64,000 nt of DNA from Hoeflea sp. 108 (GTDB lineage: Bacteria > Pseudomonadota > Alphaproteobacteria > Rhizobiales > Rhizobiaceae). Shown piece after piece: positions 16,646 through 25,118 of the stretch. Made by a program: the position numbers and the translations under genes. Below the pieces are notes generated by a model. It did no database searches and was not told the DNA's origin. It was given only the letters and a program-made list of their open reading frames with translations. Position 1 is the stretch's first letter; every line of letters begins with the position of its first letter. Where the stretch lies: assembly GCF_000372965.1 (NCBI RefSeq), contig NZ_KB890025.1, positions 62,001-126,000 on the forward strand, given 5' to 3'.

Positions 16646-17280
16646 GGCCTGGCCTCCAGGAAATCGGCGGCGCGGAAGTTCGCCTGCATGGCCTGGGCGA
16701 GTGTCCCAGGTGTCAGCGCTTCGAGGCGCGGCAGGCGGCCAAGCACGCGCACCTTGCCCATCTCGGCGATGGTGCGCTGGGTGTCGACCATCTCGTCGCC
16801 GATGAAGGCCACGCCCAAAAGCGGGACCGCACGGCTGCGCAGCGCTTCGATCGACAGAAGCGTGTGGTTGATCGTGCCGAGCCCGGTGCGGGCACAGAGC
16901 ACCACCGGTGCTGCCCAGCGCGCGAAGACGTCGATGTACAGTGTACGCCTGTTGACCGGCACCATCAGGCCGCCGGCGCCTTCGACAACCAGCGGCCGCT
17001 GAGTGACTGGCAGGGCCAGCGCGTCGGCATCGATCTCGACACCGTCCAGTTCTGCAGCGCGGTGCGGCGACAGCGGTTCTTTCAGCCGCCACGTCTCCGG
17101 CAGGACCCGCTCGCCGGGCAGGCCAGCAAGACGGGCGACGATCTCGCTGTCGGTCTCCTCCTCGATGCCCGACTGCACCGGCTTCCAATAGACGCCGTCG
17201 AGCAGGACGGTGAGGCCCGCTGCAAACACGGTCTTGCCAATGCCGGTGTCAGTCCCGGTGACGACAATTGTGTTGCTCAT
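16642..17280 (-). CDS. bioD: Dethiobiotin synthase
   Basis: A 212-residue P-loop enzyme that carboxylates DAPA and closes the ureido ring with ATP. It opens with VVTGTDTGIGKTV, the BioD P-loop. YWKPVQSG gives the catalytic lysine, and LVVEGAGGLMVPV is the second conserved block. It overlaps bioF and bioA by 4 bp each. The length is slightly below the usual 220-230 residues, but all core motifs are present. Confidence 0.94.
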   Translation of the reverse strand: MSNTIVVTGTDTGIGKTVFAAGLTVLLDGVYWKPVQSGIEEETDSEIVARLAGLPGERVLPETWRLKEPLSPHRAAELDGVEIDADALALPVTQRPLVVEGAGGLMVPVNRRTLYIDVFARWAAPVVLCARTGLGTINHTLLSIEALRSRAVPLLGVAFIGDEMVDTQRTIAEMGKVRVLGRLPRLEALTPGTLAQAMQANFRAADFLEARP

Positions 17281-18413
17281 TGCTTCCATTCCTCGGCCAG
17301 CGCGTCGAACAGCGCCGTAACATCGTCCTCGCCGACATTGAGCGTCAGCGAAATTCGCAATCGCGCTGTGCCCTCCGGCACGGTCGGCGGGCGGATGCCA
17401 CGCACATCGAAGCCTCGTGCCTGCAGCACCTCGGCCAGCGCCATGGCTCGAGCATTGTCGCCGACGATGATCGGCAGGATCTGCGATCCGCTCGGGGGGA
17501 AGCCCAGCGCTAGAGCCTTTTCGCCCGATAGCGTCACCAGCTTCGCCAGCCTCTGGCGGCGTTCGGGTTCGTCGGCAATGATGTCGAGCGCGGTAGCCGA
17601 CGCCACCGCCATCAGCGGCGAGGGGGCCGTAGCGTAGATGAAGGGCCGGCAGCGGTTGACGAGATAGTCGCACAGTACTGCAGGTGCAGTGACCAGCGCG
17701 CCCGAAGCGCCCAGCGCCTTCCCGGATGTGTGCAGCGAAACCACATTGTCACGGCCTTCGAGATGGTGCGCCAGTCCACGCCCTTCGGGGCCGTAGATGC
17801 CTGTTGCGTGCGCCTCGTCGATGAACAGGAAAGCCTCGTGCCGGTCGGCGACGGCCATCAATTCGTTCAGCGGCGCGGCGTCGCCATCCATGCTGTAGAG
17901 GCTTTCGACCACGATCCAGGCCCGTCCGGTGCCGCCGCCCGTGCGCCAGACCCTTATGGCGTCTTCCACAGCATTGGCGTCGTTGTGCCTGACTTCCACC
18001 ACCTCGGCTCGGCCGGCGCGCGCGCCCTCATGGGCGCTGGCATGGACCAATTCGTCGAGGACGATCAGGTCGCCCTTCTGCGGCAGGGTGGTGAGCACGG
18101 CGAAGTTGGCGACATATCCACCGCCGAAAAACAGTGCCCGTTCAGCGCCGAAGAAGCTTGCTGCCTTGGCCTCCAGCGCCTCATGCTCCGGATCGTTGCC
18201 GCGCAACAACCGTGAGCCGGTGGCGCCCACCGGCGTGCCATTGGCCAGCGCTGTCGCGACCGCATCGGCCATGCGCTTGTTGCCCGCCAGTCCGAGATAA
18301 TCGTTGGAAGCAAAATCGAGCCCGGCGCGACCGTTCAATGAGCGCAGCCGGCTCTTGCGGGCCAGCCCGCGCAGGCTGGCCTCGTAGCGGTCGAGCAACG
18401 CTCGCCCGGTCAC
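17277..18413 (-). CDS. bioF: 8-amino-7-oxononanoate synthase
   Basis: A 378-residue alpha-oxoamine synthase that joins pimeloyl-ACP and L-alanine to give KAPA. Visible motifs are FASNDYLGLAGN, the aspartate loop FIDEAHATGIYGPEGRG and the PLP-lysine segment SLHTSGKALGASGA. A GTG start at 18413 overlaps the bioB stop as GTGA, which matches the tight overlaps in the rest of the operon. A longer in-frame start at 18542 would run into bioB. Confidence 0.94.
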   Translation of the reverse strand: MTGRALLDRYEASLRGLARKSRLRSLNGRAGLDFASNDYLGLAGNKRMADAVATALANGTPVGATGSRLLRGNDPEHEALEAKAASFFGAERALFFGGGYVANFAVLTTLPQKGDLIVLDELVHASAHEGARAGRAEVVEVRHNDANAVEDAIRVWRTGGGTGRAWIVVESLYSMDGDAAPLNELMAVADRHEAFLFIDEAHATGIYGPEGRGLAHHLEGRDNVVSLHTSGKALGASGALVTAPAVLCDYLVNRCRPFIYATAPSPLMAVASATALDIIADEPERRQRLAKLVTLSGEKALALGFPPSGSQILPIIVGDNARAMALAEVLQARGFDVRGIRPPTVPEGTARLRISLTLNVGEDDVTALFDALAEEWKQ

Positions 18414-19408
18414 TCCGCCTCGCGCTCCATCGGCTGGATGCCGAGGCGGCGGAACAGCATGGTGTCCTTGTCCTCGCCCGGGTTCTCGGCGGTCAAAAGC
18501 GTGTCGCCGACGAAGATCGAATTGGCGCCGGCAAAAAAGCACAGCGCCTGCATCTCGTCGCTCATCGCCGTGCGGCCGGCCGACAGGCGCACATGCGACT
18601 TCGGCATCATGATGCGGGCCAGTGCGATGGTGCGCACGAATTCGATCGGCTCGATCGGTTCGGCCTCGCCGAGCGGCGTACCTTCGATCGGGATCAGCAT
18701 GTTGATCGGCACCGAATCGGGATGTTCGGGCAGGTTCGCCAGCGTCACCAGCATGTCGACGCGGTCGGTCTTTTCCTCACCCATGCCGACGATGCCGCCG
18801 CAGCACACCTTGATGCCGCTGTCGCGCACATTGGCCAGCGTGTCGAGCCGGTCTGCGAAGGTGCGGGTGGAGATGACTTCGCTGTAGTAGCGTTCCGAGG
18901 TGTCGATGTTGTGGTTGTAATAGTCGAGGCCGGCCTGCTTCAGGCGCTGTGCCTGGCCGAGATCGAGCATGCCAAGGGTCATGCAGGTCTCCATGCCGAG
19001 TTCCTTGACGCCTTCGACCATGGCGACAACGGCATCCATGTCGCGCTCCTTGGGGCTGCGCCAGGCAGCCCCCATGCAATAGCGCGTGGCGCCGGCATCC
19101 TTTGCCTTTTTCGCTTCGGCCAGAACGCGCTGCACTTCCATCAGCTTGGAGGCCTTGAGCCCGGATTCATGGCGCGACGACTGGCTGCAATAGCCGCAAT
19201 CCTCGGGGCAGCCGCCGGTCTTGATCGATAGCAAGCGCGACAGCTGGACCCGGTTGGGGTCGAAGTTTTGGCGATGAATCGTCTGCGCCCGGAAGATGAG
19301 ATCGTTGAACGGCAGGTCGTAGATCGCCTGGGCGTCTTCGCGGCTCCACTGGGGAAGTGCCCCATTGAGCGGCTCCGCGGCTGCATTCAGGTGCAATTCG
19401 GCGTTCAT
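18410..19408 (-). CDS. bioB: Biotin synthase
   Basis: A 332-residue radical-SAM enzyme that inserts sulfur into dethiobiotin. The CxxxCxxC motif for the 4Fe-4S cluster is GGCPEDCGYCSQS. Conserved BioB blocks follow: YCMGAAWR, YNHNIDTSERYY, CCGGIVGMGE and the arginine ligand of the second cluster in RLSAGRTAMSDEMQ. ATG 19408 has GGAG 6-7 nt upstream. It is the first gene of the bioBFDAZ operon. I do not see a BioR-type TTAT(C/A)(G/T)ATAA box in the 234 bp before it, so its control is unclear. Confidence 0.95.
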   Translation of the reverse strand: MNAELHLNAAAEPLNGALPQWSREDAQAIYDLPFNDLIFRAQTIHRQNFDPNRVQLSRLLSIKTGGCPEDCGYCSQSSRHESGLKASKLMEVQRVLAEAKKAKDAGATRYCMGAAWRSPKERDMDAVVAMVEGVKELGMETCMTLGMLDLGQAQRLKQAGLDYYNHNIDTSERYYSEVISTRTFADRLDTLANVRDSGIKVCCGGIVGMGEEKTDRVDMLVTLANLPEHPDSVPINMLIPIEGTPLGEAEPIEPIEFVRTIALARIMMPKSHVRLSAGRTAMSDEMQALCFFAGANSIFVGDTLLTAENPGEDKDTMLFRRLGIQPMEREAE

Positions 19409-19642
19409 ACGCTCTCCACTGCCAAGATGTGTCCTTGCCATCCCTACCCGAGGCGGGACCTTTGCCTTGGTCAGGGGACCGTGTCCAGTCCAATATCGAG
19501 GATGGGGGTGCTGTGAGGCAGCCGACCGCCAGAGAGGAGGGCGATGCCGGCGCTGGAAAAACCAGTGCTGCGCCGTCGGGAGAGGTGGCGCGCACGGCCT
19601 TGTCGCAGTTGCCGGTCTCCCTGACGAAGATCTGGGCCGTCT

Positions 19643-20401
19643 TTATCGGTGATGCAGCAACAGCGGCGTCGGGCCTATCTTGATGACCTCCATGCGGTAG
19701 CCGAACACCTCTTCGAGGATGTCAGGCTGCAGCACTTCGCTTGGCGCGCCGTCAGCAATCACGCGCCCGCCTTTCATGGCAACGATGCGGTCGGCATGGA
19801 TGGCGGCGTGATTGATGTCGTGCAGGACGACGATCACGGTGCGTCTTTCGCGGTCGGTGGCGGAACGCAGGTCGCGCATCAGCTGGCGGGCGAACTGCAT
19901 GTCGAGATTGTTGAGCGGCTCGTCCAGAAGCATGTAGTCGGTGCCCTGGCAGAAGGCCATGGCGACGAGCGCGCGCTGGCGCTGGCCACCGGAGAGATGA
20001 TCGAGAAAGCGGTCGGCCAGGGGCACCAGGTCGAACTGTTCCAGTGCCGCCTCGATCAGCGCGCGGTCGCGCTCGTCGGCGCGGCCGCGATTGTGCGGGA
20101 AGCGGCCGAAGCCGACCAGCTCGCGCACCTTGAGGCGGCTTGCCACCGTTGGGTCCTGGCGAAGGATGGCGAGCTTCTGCGCCATCAGCCTTCCCGGAGT
20201 GGTGTCGACGGGCAGCCCGTCGACCGAGATCGAGCCGGTCTCCAGCGGCTGCAGCCGTGCGACCAGCGACAGCAGGCTCGATTTGCCGGCGCCATTGGGG
20301 CCGACCAGTGCCGTCAGCCCGCCCTTGGGCAGCGTCAGCGAGATATCGTGCAGCACCCTTGAGGTGCCGTGGTTCAAGGAAACGTTGTTGATCTCGATCA
20401 T
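19643..20401 (-). CDS. Iron-siderophore ABC transporter ATP-binding protein (FepC/VctC-type)
   Basis: A 252-residue ATPase. Walker A is GPNGAGKSS, the signature is LSGGQRQRALVAMAFCQ, Walker B is YMLLDEPLNNLD and the H-loop is VLHDINHAAIHADRI. The pattern FCQGTDYMLLDEPLNNLDM is typical of VctC/FatE-type siderophore importers. ATG 20401 overlaps the permease stop by 4 bp. It is the last gene of the iron operon, 234 bp before bioB on the same strand. Confidence 0.92.
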   Translation of the reverse strand: MIEINNVSLNHGTSRVLHDISLTLPKGGLTALVGPNGAGKSSLLSLVARLQPLETGSISVDGLPVDTTPGRLMAQKLAILRQDPTVASRLKVRELVGFGRFPHNRGRADERDRALIEAALEQFDLVPLADRFLDHLSGGQRQRALVAMAFCQGTDYMLLDEPLNNLDMQFARQLMRDLRSATDRERRTVIVVLHDINHAAIHADRIVAMKGGRVIADGAPSEVLQPDILEEVFGYRMEVIKIGPTPLLLHHR

Positions 20402-21339
20402 CGCCGGCTCACTGACCAAAGCATGCACAGGAAAACGATGCCGCCGACGAACTCGATGACGACGCCGAGCGTCGAAGCACCGCCGAGCCCGTGCTGCAGG
20501 ATTGTCTGGCCGCCGAGCAGCACGACAACAGAAGTCAGCGTTGCTGCTGGTAGAAGCAGGCGGTGCCTGCGGCTGCCGACGATGCGCTCGGCCAGCGCCA
20601 CCACCAACAGGCCAAGGAAGGCGACGGGGCCGACAAGCGCTGTCGACACCGCGACGAGCGCTGCCACCAGAAGCAGCAGGCCGGCCAGCGTCCTCGTCCA
20701 GTCGACGCCGAGTCCGATGGCGCTGTCGGCGCCCAAGGCTACGATGTCGAGCAGGTGGCGCTTGTGCCAGACGATGGCACTTGCTGCGAGCGTCACCACC
20801 AGACCGATCAGCACGAGGTCGGTGCGTACGGTGTTGAAGTCGACATAGCTTGCGCCTTGCGCAACCGCGAAGGCGTTGGGGTCGATGACGCGTGCCAACA
20901 GGCTGGCGAGGCTGCGGAACAACACGCCCATGACGACGCCTGCCAGCAGCAGCAGTCCCATGTCGTAGCGGCGGCGTAGCATCGGTACGAAGATTGCGAG
21001 CGCCAAGGCCATCATGACAGCGGTTTCAACGGCGAATTTTAGCCGCGGTTCAAGCGCCACGAACCCGGTGACGCCGAGCGCTGCGACCATGGCGATCTGG
21101 CCGAACATGTAGAGCGCATCGAGCCCCATGATCGAGGGCGTGAGGATGCGGTTGGCGGTGACGGTTTGGAAGACGACGGTCGAAACCGCGATCGCCACGC
21201 CGACTTGCGCAAGCGCCAGTAGCCTGACGGCACGCAGTTCGAGCGCGAACCAGATGCTGCCGCGCAGGCCGACGCCCATATAGGCGCAAGCTGCCAGCAG
21301 TGCCGCGCCGGCAAGAAACCACAGCCGCCGCTCAGCCAT
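20398..21339 (-). CDS. Iron-siderophore ABC transporter permease, FecCD family (second subunit)
   Basis: A 313-residue inner-membrane protein of the FecCD/BtuC type, with about nine hydrophobic segments. Family blocks are TVVFQTVTANRILTPSIMG near residue 55 and the coupling segment ADSAIGLGVDWTRT. GPVAFLGLLVVALAERIVGS lies near residue 215. It overlaps the first permease gene by 8 bp and the ATPase gene by 4 bp. It forms the channel with its partner at 21332-22297. Confidence 0.92.
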   Translation of the reverse strand: MAERRLWFLAGAALLAACAYMGVGLRGSIWFALELRAVRLLALAQVGVAIAVSTVVFQTVTANRILTPSIMGLDALYMFGQIAMVAALGVTGFVALEPRLKFAVETAVMMALALAIFVPMLRRRYDMGLLLLAGVVMGVLFRSLASLLARVIDPNAFAVAQGASYVDFNTVRTDLVLIGLVVTLAASAIVWHKRHLLDIVALGADSAIGLGVDWTRTLAGLLLLVAALVAVSTALVGPVAFLGLLVVALAERIVGSRRHRLLLPAATLTSVVVLLGGQTILQHGLGGASTLGVVIEFVGGIVFLCMLWSVSRR

Positions 21340-22297
21340 GGTCGGTCCGCCGAAAAAGAATCCAGAGGAACAGCCCGGCCCCGACGACGCCGAGCACGGT
21401 GCCGACGGGGATTTCGTAAGGGTAGCGGATGATGCGGCCGAGGATGTCGCAGCCGAGCACCAGGGTCGAGCCGGTGGCGGCGACCCACGGCAGGGCGGCG
21501 CGCAGATTGTCGCCCATCAGCCGCGATACGAGATTGGGTACGACCAGGCCGACGAAGGGGATCATGCCGACCACGACCACGCCGAGCGCCGAGATGATGG
21601 CGATCATCACCAGTCCGAGCTGGACGATGCGCTGGTAGTTCAATCCGAGGCCGGTGCTGATGTCCCGTCCCATTGAAGCAATGGTCAGCCTGTCGGCGAT
21701 CCACCAGGCGAAGACGACGGCAGCGGCGACGAGCCACAACATTTCATAGCGGCCGCGCAGCACTCCCGAAAATTCGCCTTTGGTCCACACATCGACGAAT
21801 TGCAGCAGATCGAACTGCCAGGCGATGAAGGTGACGGCGGCGCCGACGACACCGCCGAAGATCAACCCGAACAGTGGGATGAGGAAGGGCTGGGTCGGCG
21901 GAAGGCGATGCGCCATGGCGAGAAAGGCCGATGTGCCGGCAAGTGCCGCGCTGGCGGCCACGACAGTCTTCGTCGCGATGGAGGCGGCCGGAAAAAGGAT
22001 GGTGACGGCAAGCACGCCGAGCGCCGCGCTCTGGTCGGTTCCTGTCGTCGTCGGCTCGACGAAACGGTTGCGCACCAGGATCTGCATGACCAGTCCGGCG
22101 ATGGCGAGCCCGGCGCCGACGAGGATCGCCGCGAGCGTTCGCGGCAGGCGGCTCACCAGCAACAGCTGAAGTGCTGCAGAATCGACTGCAGCGCTTCGGA
22201 TCGACAGGTCGTCGACGCCGATGCCAAGACTGAGCAGGAACAGCAGGACGAGGCTGGCGCCGACCGCAACACGTGCGGCCGGCAGGGTCTTCGGCAT
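21332..22297 (-). CDS. Iron-siderophore ABC transporter permease, FecCD family (first subunit)
   Basis: A 321-residue FecCD permease. The family opening SRLPRTLAAILVGAGLAIAG is at about residues 50-69, followed by GMIPFVGLVVPNLVSRLMGD and the coupling loop GRDISTGLGLNYQR. ATG 22297 is preferred because GAGG lies 7-8 nt upstream. A GTG at 22321 overlapping the binding-protein stop (GTGA) is a real alternative and would add eight residues. It pairs with the permease at 20398-21339. Confidence 0.91.
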   Translation of the reverse strand: MPKTLPAARVAVGASLVLLFLLSLGIGVDDLSIRSAAVDSAALQLLLVSRLPRTLAAILVGAGLAIAGLVMQILVRNRFVEPTTTGTDQSAALGVLAVTILFPAASIATKTVVAASAALAGTSAFLAMAHRLPPTQPFLIPLFGLIFGGVVGAAVTFIAWQFDLLQFVDVWTKGEFSGVLRGRYEMLWLVAAAVVFAWWIADRLTIASMGRDISTGLGLNYQRIVQLGLVMIAIISALGVVVVGMIPFVGLVVPNLVSRLMGDNLRAALPWVAATGSTLVLGCDILGRIIRYPYEIPVGTVLGVVGAGLFLWILFRRTDHG

Positions 22298-22317
22298 CAC
22301 CGCGCCTCGGTCACTGA

Positions 22318-23223
22318 TCACTGGGCCTTGGCGAAGGCCTGCTCGATGACCGAGAGCACGCGCTGCGTCGAGTTCACGCCGCCGGCGGCGATGTAGAAGT
22401 CGGCGGCCGGCAGGTAGATGACCTGCCCCTTTTCCCAGGCGGCGGTGCCGGCGACCAGCTCGTTGTCCAGGGTCGCCTTGGCACCCTGGTCGCTGGAGCC
22501 GATGGCAGCAGCGCGGTCGAGAACCAGCAGCCAGTCCGGATTGGCCTTGCTGATGAACTCGAACGAGACCGCCTCGCCATGGCCGGAAGCCTCGATGTTG
22601 GCGACAGCGGGCTCAAGGTCGAGCGCCTTGTGCACCCAGCCGAAGCGCGAGCCGGCGCCATAGGCGGTGATCTTGGGGCCGTTGGTCATGATGATCAGGG
22701 CCTTGCCCTTGCCCTTCACGGCCTGGCGCGCGGCCTCGACCGCCGCGTCCAGCTTCCCGGCGGCGGCAGCCGCCTCATCGGCCTTGCCGAAGATCTCGCC
22801 ATAGGCGGCGAGTCGTTCCTTGGCCTGGCCGAGCAGGTCGTCGCCATCCATGGTCATGTCGATGGTGGGCGCCACCTTGGCCGTGGCCTCAGCCTTTGCC
22901 GACGAGCGGCCGCCGACCACCACGAGGTCTGGGGCCAGTTCGTTCAGTGCCTCAAGATCAGGCTCAAACAGCGTACCGATCTTTGCGGCATCCTTGTTGG
23001 CCTCGGTCAACTCTGGAACAAACAGCTTTTCGGGAACGCCTGAAGGCTTGATGCCGATGCTGGCCAGCGTGTCGATGGCGGCCATGTCATAGACGGCAAC
23101 CTTTTGCGGCACCTTGTCGATGGTTTTCGGTCCGGCGGCCGTCGATACCTCCACCGCCAGGGCGGGGGTCGCGACCATGGCCAGCGCTGCGGCCATAGTG
23201 GCCAGCTTCCGAGCGAACTTCAT
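22318..23223 (-). CDS. Siderophore ABC transporter substrate-binding protein
   Basis: A 301-residue periplasmic protein with a Sec signal peptide (MKFARKLATMAAALAMVATP, cleavage near ALAVE). The body matches the FatB/VctP/CeuE type of iron-catechol binding proteins: KVAVYDMAAIDTLASIGIKPSG and LNELAPDLVVVGGRSS, then a long linking helix. The predicted start ATG 23223 has GGAG 8 nt upstream and begins at the signal peptide; the frame is open further upstream without a signal. It is the first gene of the iron operon, and a 6-bp inverted repeat lies before it. Confidence 0.9.
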   Translation of the reverse strand: MKFARKLATMAAALAMVATPALAVEVSTAAGPKTIDKVPQKVAVYDMAAIDTLASIGIKPSGVPEKLFVPELTEANKDAAKIGTLFEPDLEALNELAPDLVVVGGRSSAKAEATAKVAPTIDMTMDGDDLLGQAKERLAAYGEIFGKADEAAAAAGKLDAAVEAARQAVKGKGKALIIMTNGPKITAYGAGSRFGWVHKALDLEPAVANIEASGHGEAVSFEFISKANPDWLLVLDRAAAIGSSDQGAKATLDNELVAGTAAWEKGQVIYLPAADFYIAAGGVNSTQRVLSVIEQAFAKAQ

Positions 23224-23253
23224 GACTTGGCTCCGTATCTTATCGAAGGCTGA

Positions 23254-23271
23254 ATAAACCTTCCTGTTTAT
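23254..23271. promoter_or_regulatory. Inverted repeat ATAAAC-N6-GTTTAT before the iron operon
   Basis: A 6-bp perfect inverted repeat lies 31 bp upstream of the siderophore-binding-protein start, in an AT-rich stretch that is likely the promoter. It does not clearly match the RirA iron-responsive or Irr motifs I know from rhizobia. It could be an operator or a chance repeat. Confidence 0.3.
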
Positions 23272-23383
23272 CTCCAGTTTTCGCTTATCAGGATTTTTGC
23301 GGCGGCAACAAGCCCTCATGGCACTTGTTAGAGTTTTTGTGATTGCGCCGGAAAAGACACGGCCACGCCTCGCCTCTGCTGGG

Positions 23384-23668
23384 TCAGGCGCTCCATTCGG
23401 TGGACTTGTCGGCTTCGCGAAAGGCAAAACGGACGAGATGGTCGTCGATCACGGATTTGGCGCGGGCCAGTTGTTCGCCGTCGGGCGCGACCAGATGGAT
23501 CGTCAGGCCGCTGTCATCGGCATCCATCACCGCCTTGGCGAACGGAAACAGGCATTCGGCATGGCGCTCGGAAAAGGTGACCTCGATCTTGTGGGCAAAA
23601 TGCTTGCAGAGCTGGGTCATGTACTTCTGCCCGTGCTCGCTCTCGAACCGACCGGTTGTCTTGTGCAT
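23384..23668 (-). CDS. DUF2218 domain-containing protein
   Basis: A 94-residue cytosolic protein of the DUF2218 family. It begins GRFESEHGQKYMTQLCKHFAHK and contains a conserved mixed-charge core (EVTFSERHAECLF). The family has no proven reaction, but its genes are often beside siderophore or iron uptake genes, as here: the siderophore importer starts 160 bp downstream on the same strand. ATG 23668 has AGAGGAAAG 6 nt upstream. It may be cotranscribed with the iron operon or have its own promoter in 23669-23837. I infer a role in iron or siderophore handling. Confidence 0.85.
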   Translation of the reverse strand: MHKTTGRFESEHGQKYMTQLCKHFAHKIEVTFSERHAECLFPFAKAVMDADDSGLTIHLVAPDGEQLARAKSVIDDHLVRFAFREADKSTEWSA

Positions 23669-23837
23669 AGAATCTTTCCTCTAAAACTCAACTTATCGCA
23701 CATAGGTACTCGCCGGGGTTCATTTGGCAATGGTTCAGTGCCGTTGGCCCGTGGCAGGCGTATACGGCACTTGCCTATTGCTCAGCGATCCGCTGCAATA
23801 AATTTCACCGAATGAACGATCCGACCGCTTGTCAGTC

Positions 23838-23851
23838 TGAAATATATTTCA
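23838..23851. promoter_or_regulatory. Perfect palindrome TGAAATATATTTCA, likely SorC operator
   Basis: A 14-bp perfect palindrome, about 150 bp upstream of the sugar-binding-protein start. It lies in an AT-rich patch that stands out from the GC-rich surroundings. SorC/DeoR-type regulators use TGAA...TTCA half-sites, and a SorC-family gene lies in this operon (27675-28655). A weaker TTCA-N5-TGAA repeat lies nearby at 23804-23816. Confidence 0.5.
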
Positions 23852-23999
23852 TATTGTGAATTTTATTGACAGCTGGACGCAAGGCTGCAATTCTCATTTC
23901 ACCGGACTTCGGGAGGAAGTTCGGGCAATCAATCCATACGGCGCAGCATCTCCGGTGCTGGCGAAGGTTATTGATCTGGCTTCGGCCAAGGGAGGGAAC

Positions 24000-25028
24000 T
24001 TGCGTAAATTTCTGAGCACTTTCGCGGCCGCGGCTGCGGTCTCGACCATTCTCGGGATGGGCCATGCCCAGTCGGCCGAGAACCCGTTCAAATGCGCGCC
24101 CGGCGAAAAATACGTCATGAACGTCATGGTGTCGGGCGTCGAATACTGGTTCCCGGTCTACGAGATGTTCAAGCAGGCCGGACAGCAGTTTGGCTGCGAG
24201 ACCGCCTACACCGGCACGCCGGAATATGACGTCAACAAGCAGATCGCGACCTTCGACCAAGCGCTGGCCCAGAAGCCGGCCGGCATCCTGGTGCATCCGA
24301 TGAACTCCGATCCTTTCATCGAGCCGATCAATCGCGCCATCGAGCAGGGCACCGCAGTCGTCACCTTCGCCGCCGACTCGCCCAATTCCAAGCGCGTCTC
24401 CTACATCACCTCCGACAACGTCGCCGAAGGCACCTATGCTGCCGATGCTGTAGCCAAGTCGATGAACGGCAAGGGCGAATACGCCGTGCTTGAGAATCCC
24501 GGCCAGGACAACCATGACAAGCGCGTCAACGCCTTCGTCGCCCGCATGGAGGCCAAGTGGCCGGACATGAAGCTGGTCGGCCGCGCTGCCTCGAACCAGG
24601 ATCCGACCAAGGCCTACCAGGCTGTGCTCAGCCTCGCTCAGGCCCACCCCGACCTCGGCGCCGTGTTCATGCCGGAAGCCAATTCGGCGATCGGTGCTGC
24701 TCAGGCGGCCAAGGAAGGCGGCGGCAAGATCAAGGTGATGCTGGCCGACGTCAACGCCAAGATCCTCGACATGATCAAGGCCGGCGAGATCTTCGGTTCG
24801 GTCAACCCGAACCAGGGCATGCAGGGCTACATGGGCTTCATGCTCTTGTGGATGGCCAAGCATCCTGAGCTGATCGACCCGATGAACGACGCCAAGCGCT
24901 CGGGCTTCAATCCGATGAGCGTGCCTTTCGTCGACAACGGCTTCTCGATCGTGACCGCCGACAACGCCGACGACTTCTACTGGGACAAGTACCTCAAGCG
25001 TCGCGGCACCAAGGGCATCGAGGAATAG
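24000..25028 (+). CDS. Sugar ABC transporter substrate-binding protein (RbsB type)
   Basis: A 342-residue periplasmic sugar-binding protein (Peripla_BP_4 fold). The start is TTG 24000: a strong ribosome site GGAGGGAA (23991-23998) lies just before it, and a signal peptide begins there (LRKFLSTFAAAAAVSTILGM, cleavage near AQSAE). A longer in-frame ATG at 23856 would bury the signal. Family features are PAGILVHPMNSDPFIEPINR, followed by VVTFAADSPNSKR and VAEGTYAADAVAKSM. It opens the polyol locus. The 331 bp between it and the divergent DUF2218 gene hold the promoters of both. Confidence 0.9.
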   Translation: MRKFLSTFAAAAAVSTILGMGHAQSAENPFKCAPGEKYVMNVMVSGVEYWFPVYEMFKQAGQQFGCETAYTGTPEYDVNKQIATFDQALAQKPAGILVHPMNSDPFIEPINRAIEQGTAVVTFAADSPNSKRVSYITSDNVAEGTYAADAVAKSMNGKGEYAVLENPGQDNHDKRVNAFVARMEAKWPDMKLVGRAASNQDPTKAYQAVLSLAQAHPDLGAVFMPEANSAIGAAQAAKEGGGKIKVMLADVNAKILDMIKAGEIFGSVNPNQGMQGYMGFMLLWMAKHPELIDPMNDAKRSGFNPMSVPFVDNGFSIVTADNADDFYWDKYLKRRGTKGIEE

Positions 25029-25062
25029 ATTTCCCCGCCCTTTCATGCCTTGCTGAAGACAG

Positions 25063-25082
25063 CCGGGGCGCCTGCGCCCCGG
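25063..25082 (+). terminator. Hairpin after the sugar-binding-protein gene
   Basis: An 8-bp GC inverted repeat, CCGGGGCG / CGCCCCGG, with a CCTG loop, 35 bp after the binding-protein stop and 37 bp before the ATPase start. Hairpins here in ABC operons usually protect the upstream message and let only part of the transcripts continue, so binding protein is made in excess. Confidence 0.55.
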
Positions 25083-25118
25083 TGCTCTCAGAACCCAAAC
25101 CACAGCGAAAGTTGACAG

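Noticed and set aside
10267..19408. A functional link between the BisC-like reductase and the biotin operon (biotin sulfoxide salvage)
   Set aside because: The reductase gene is 29 bp from a Liv binding-protein gene and part of a different operon, separated from bioZ by promoter and terminator signals. Nearness alone is not enough, though the idea is not excluded.
23832..25103. A 423-codon minus-strand frame opposite the sugar-binding protein
   Set aside because: No family features; the plus-strand gene has a signal peptide and ribosome site.
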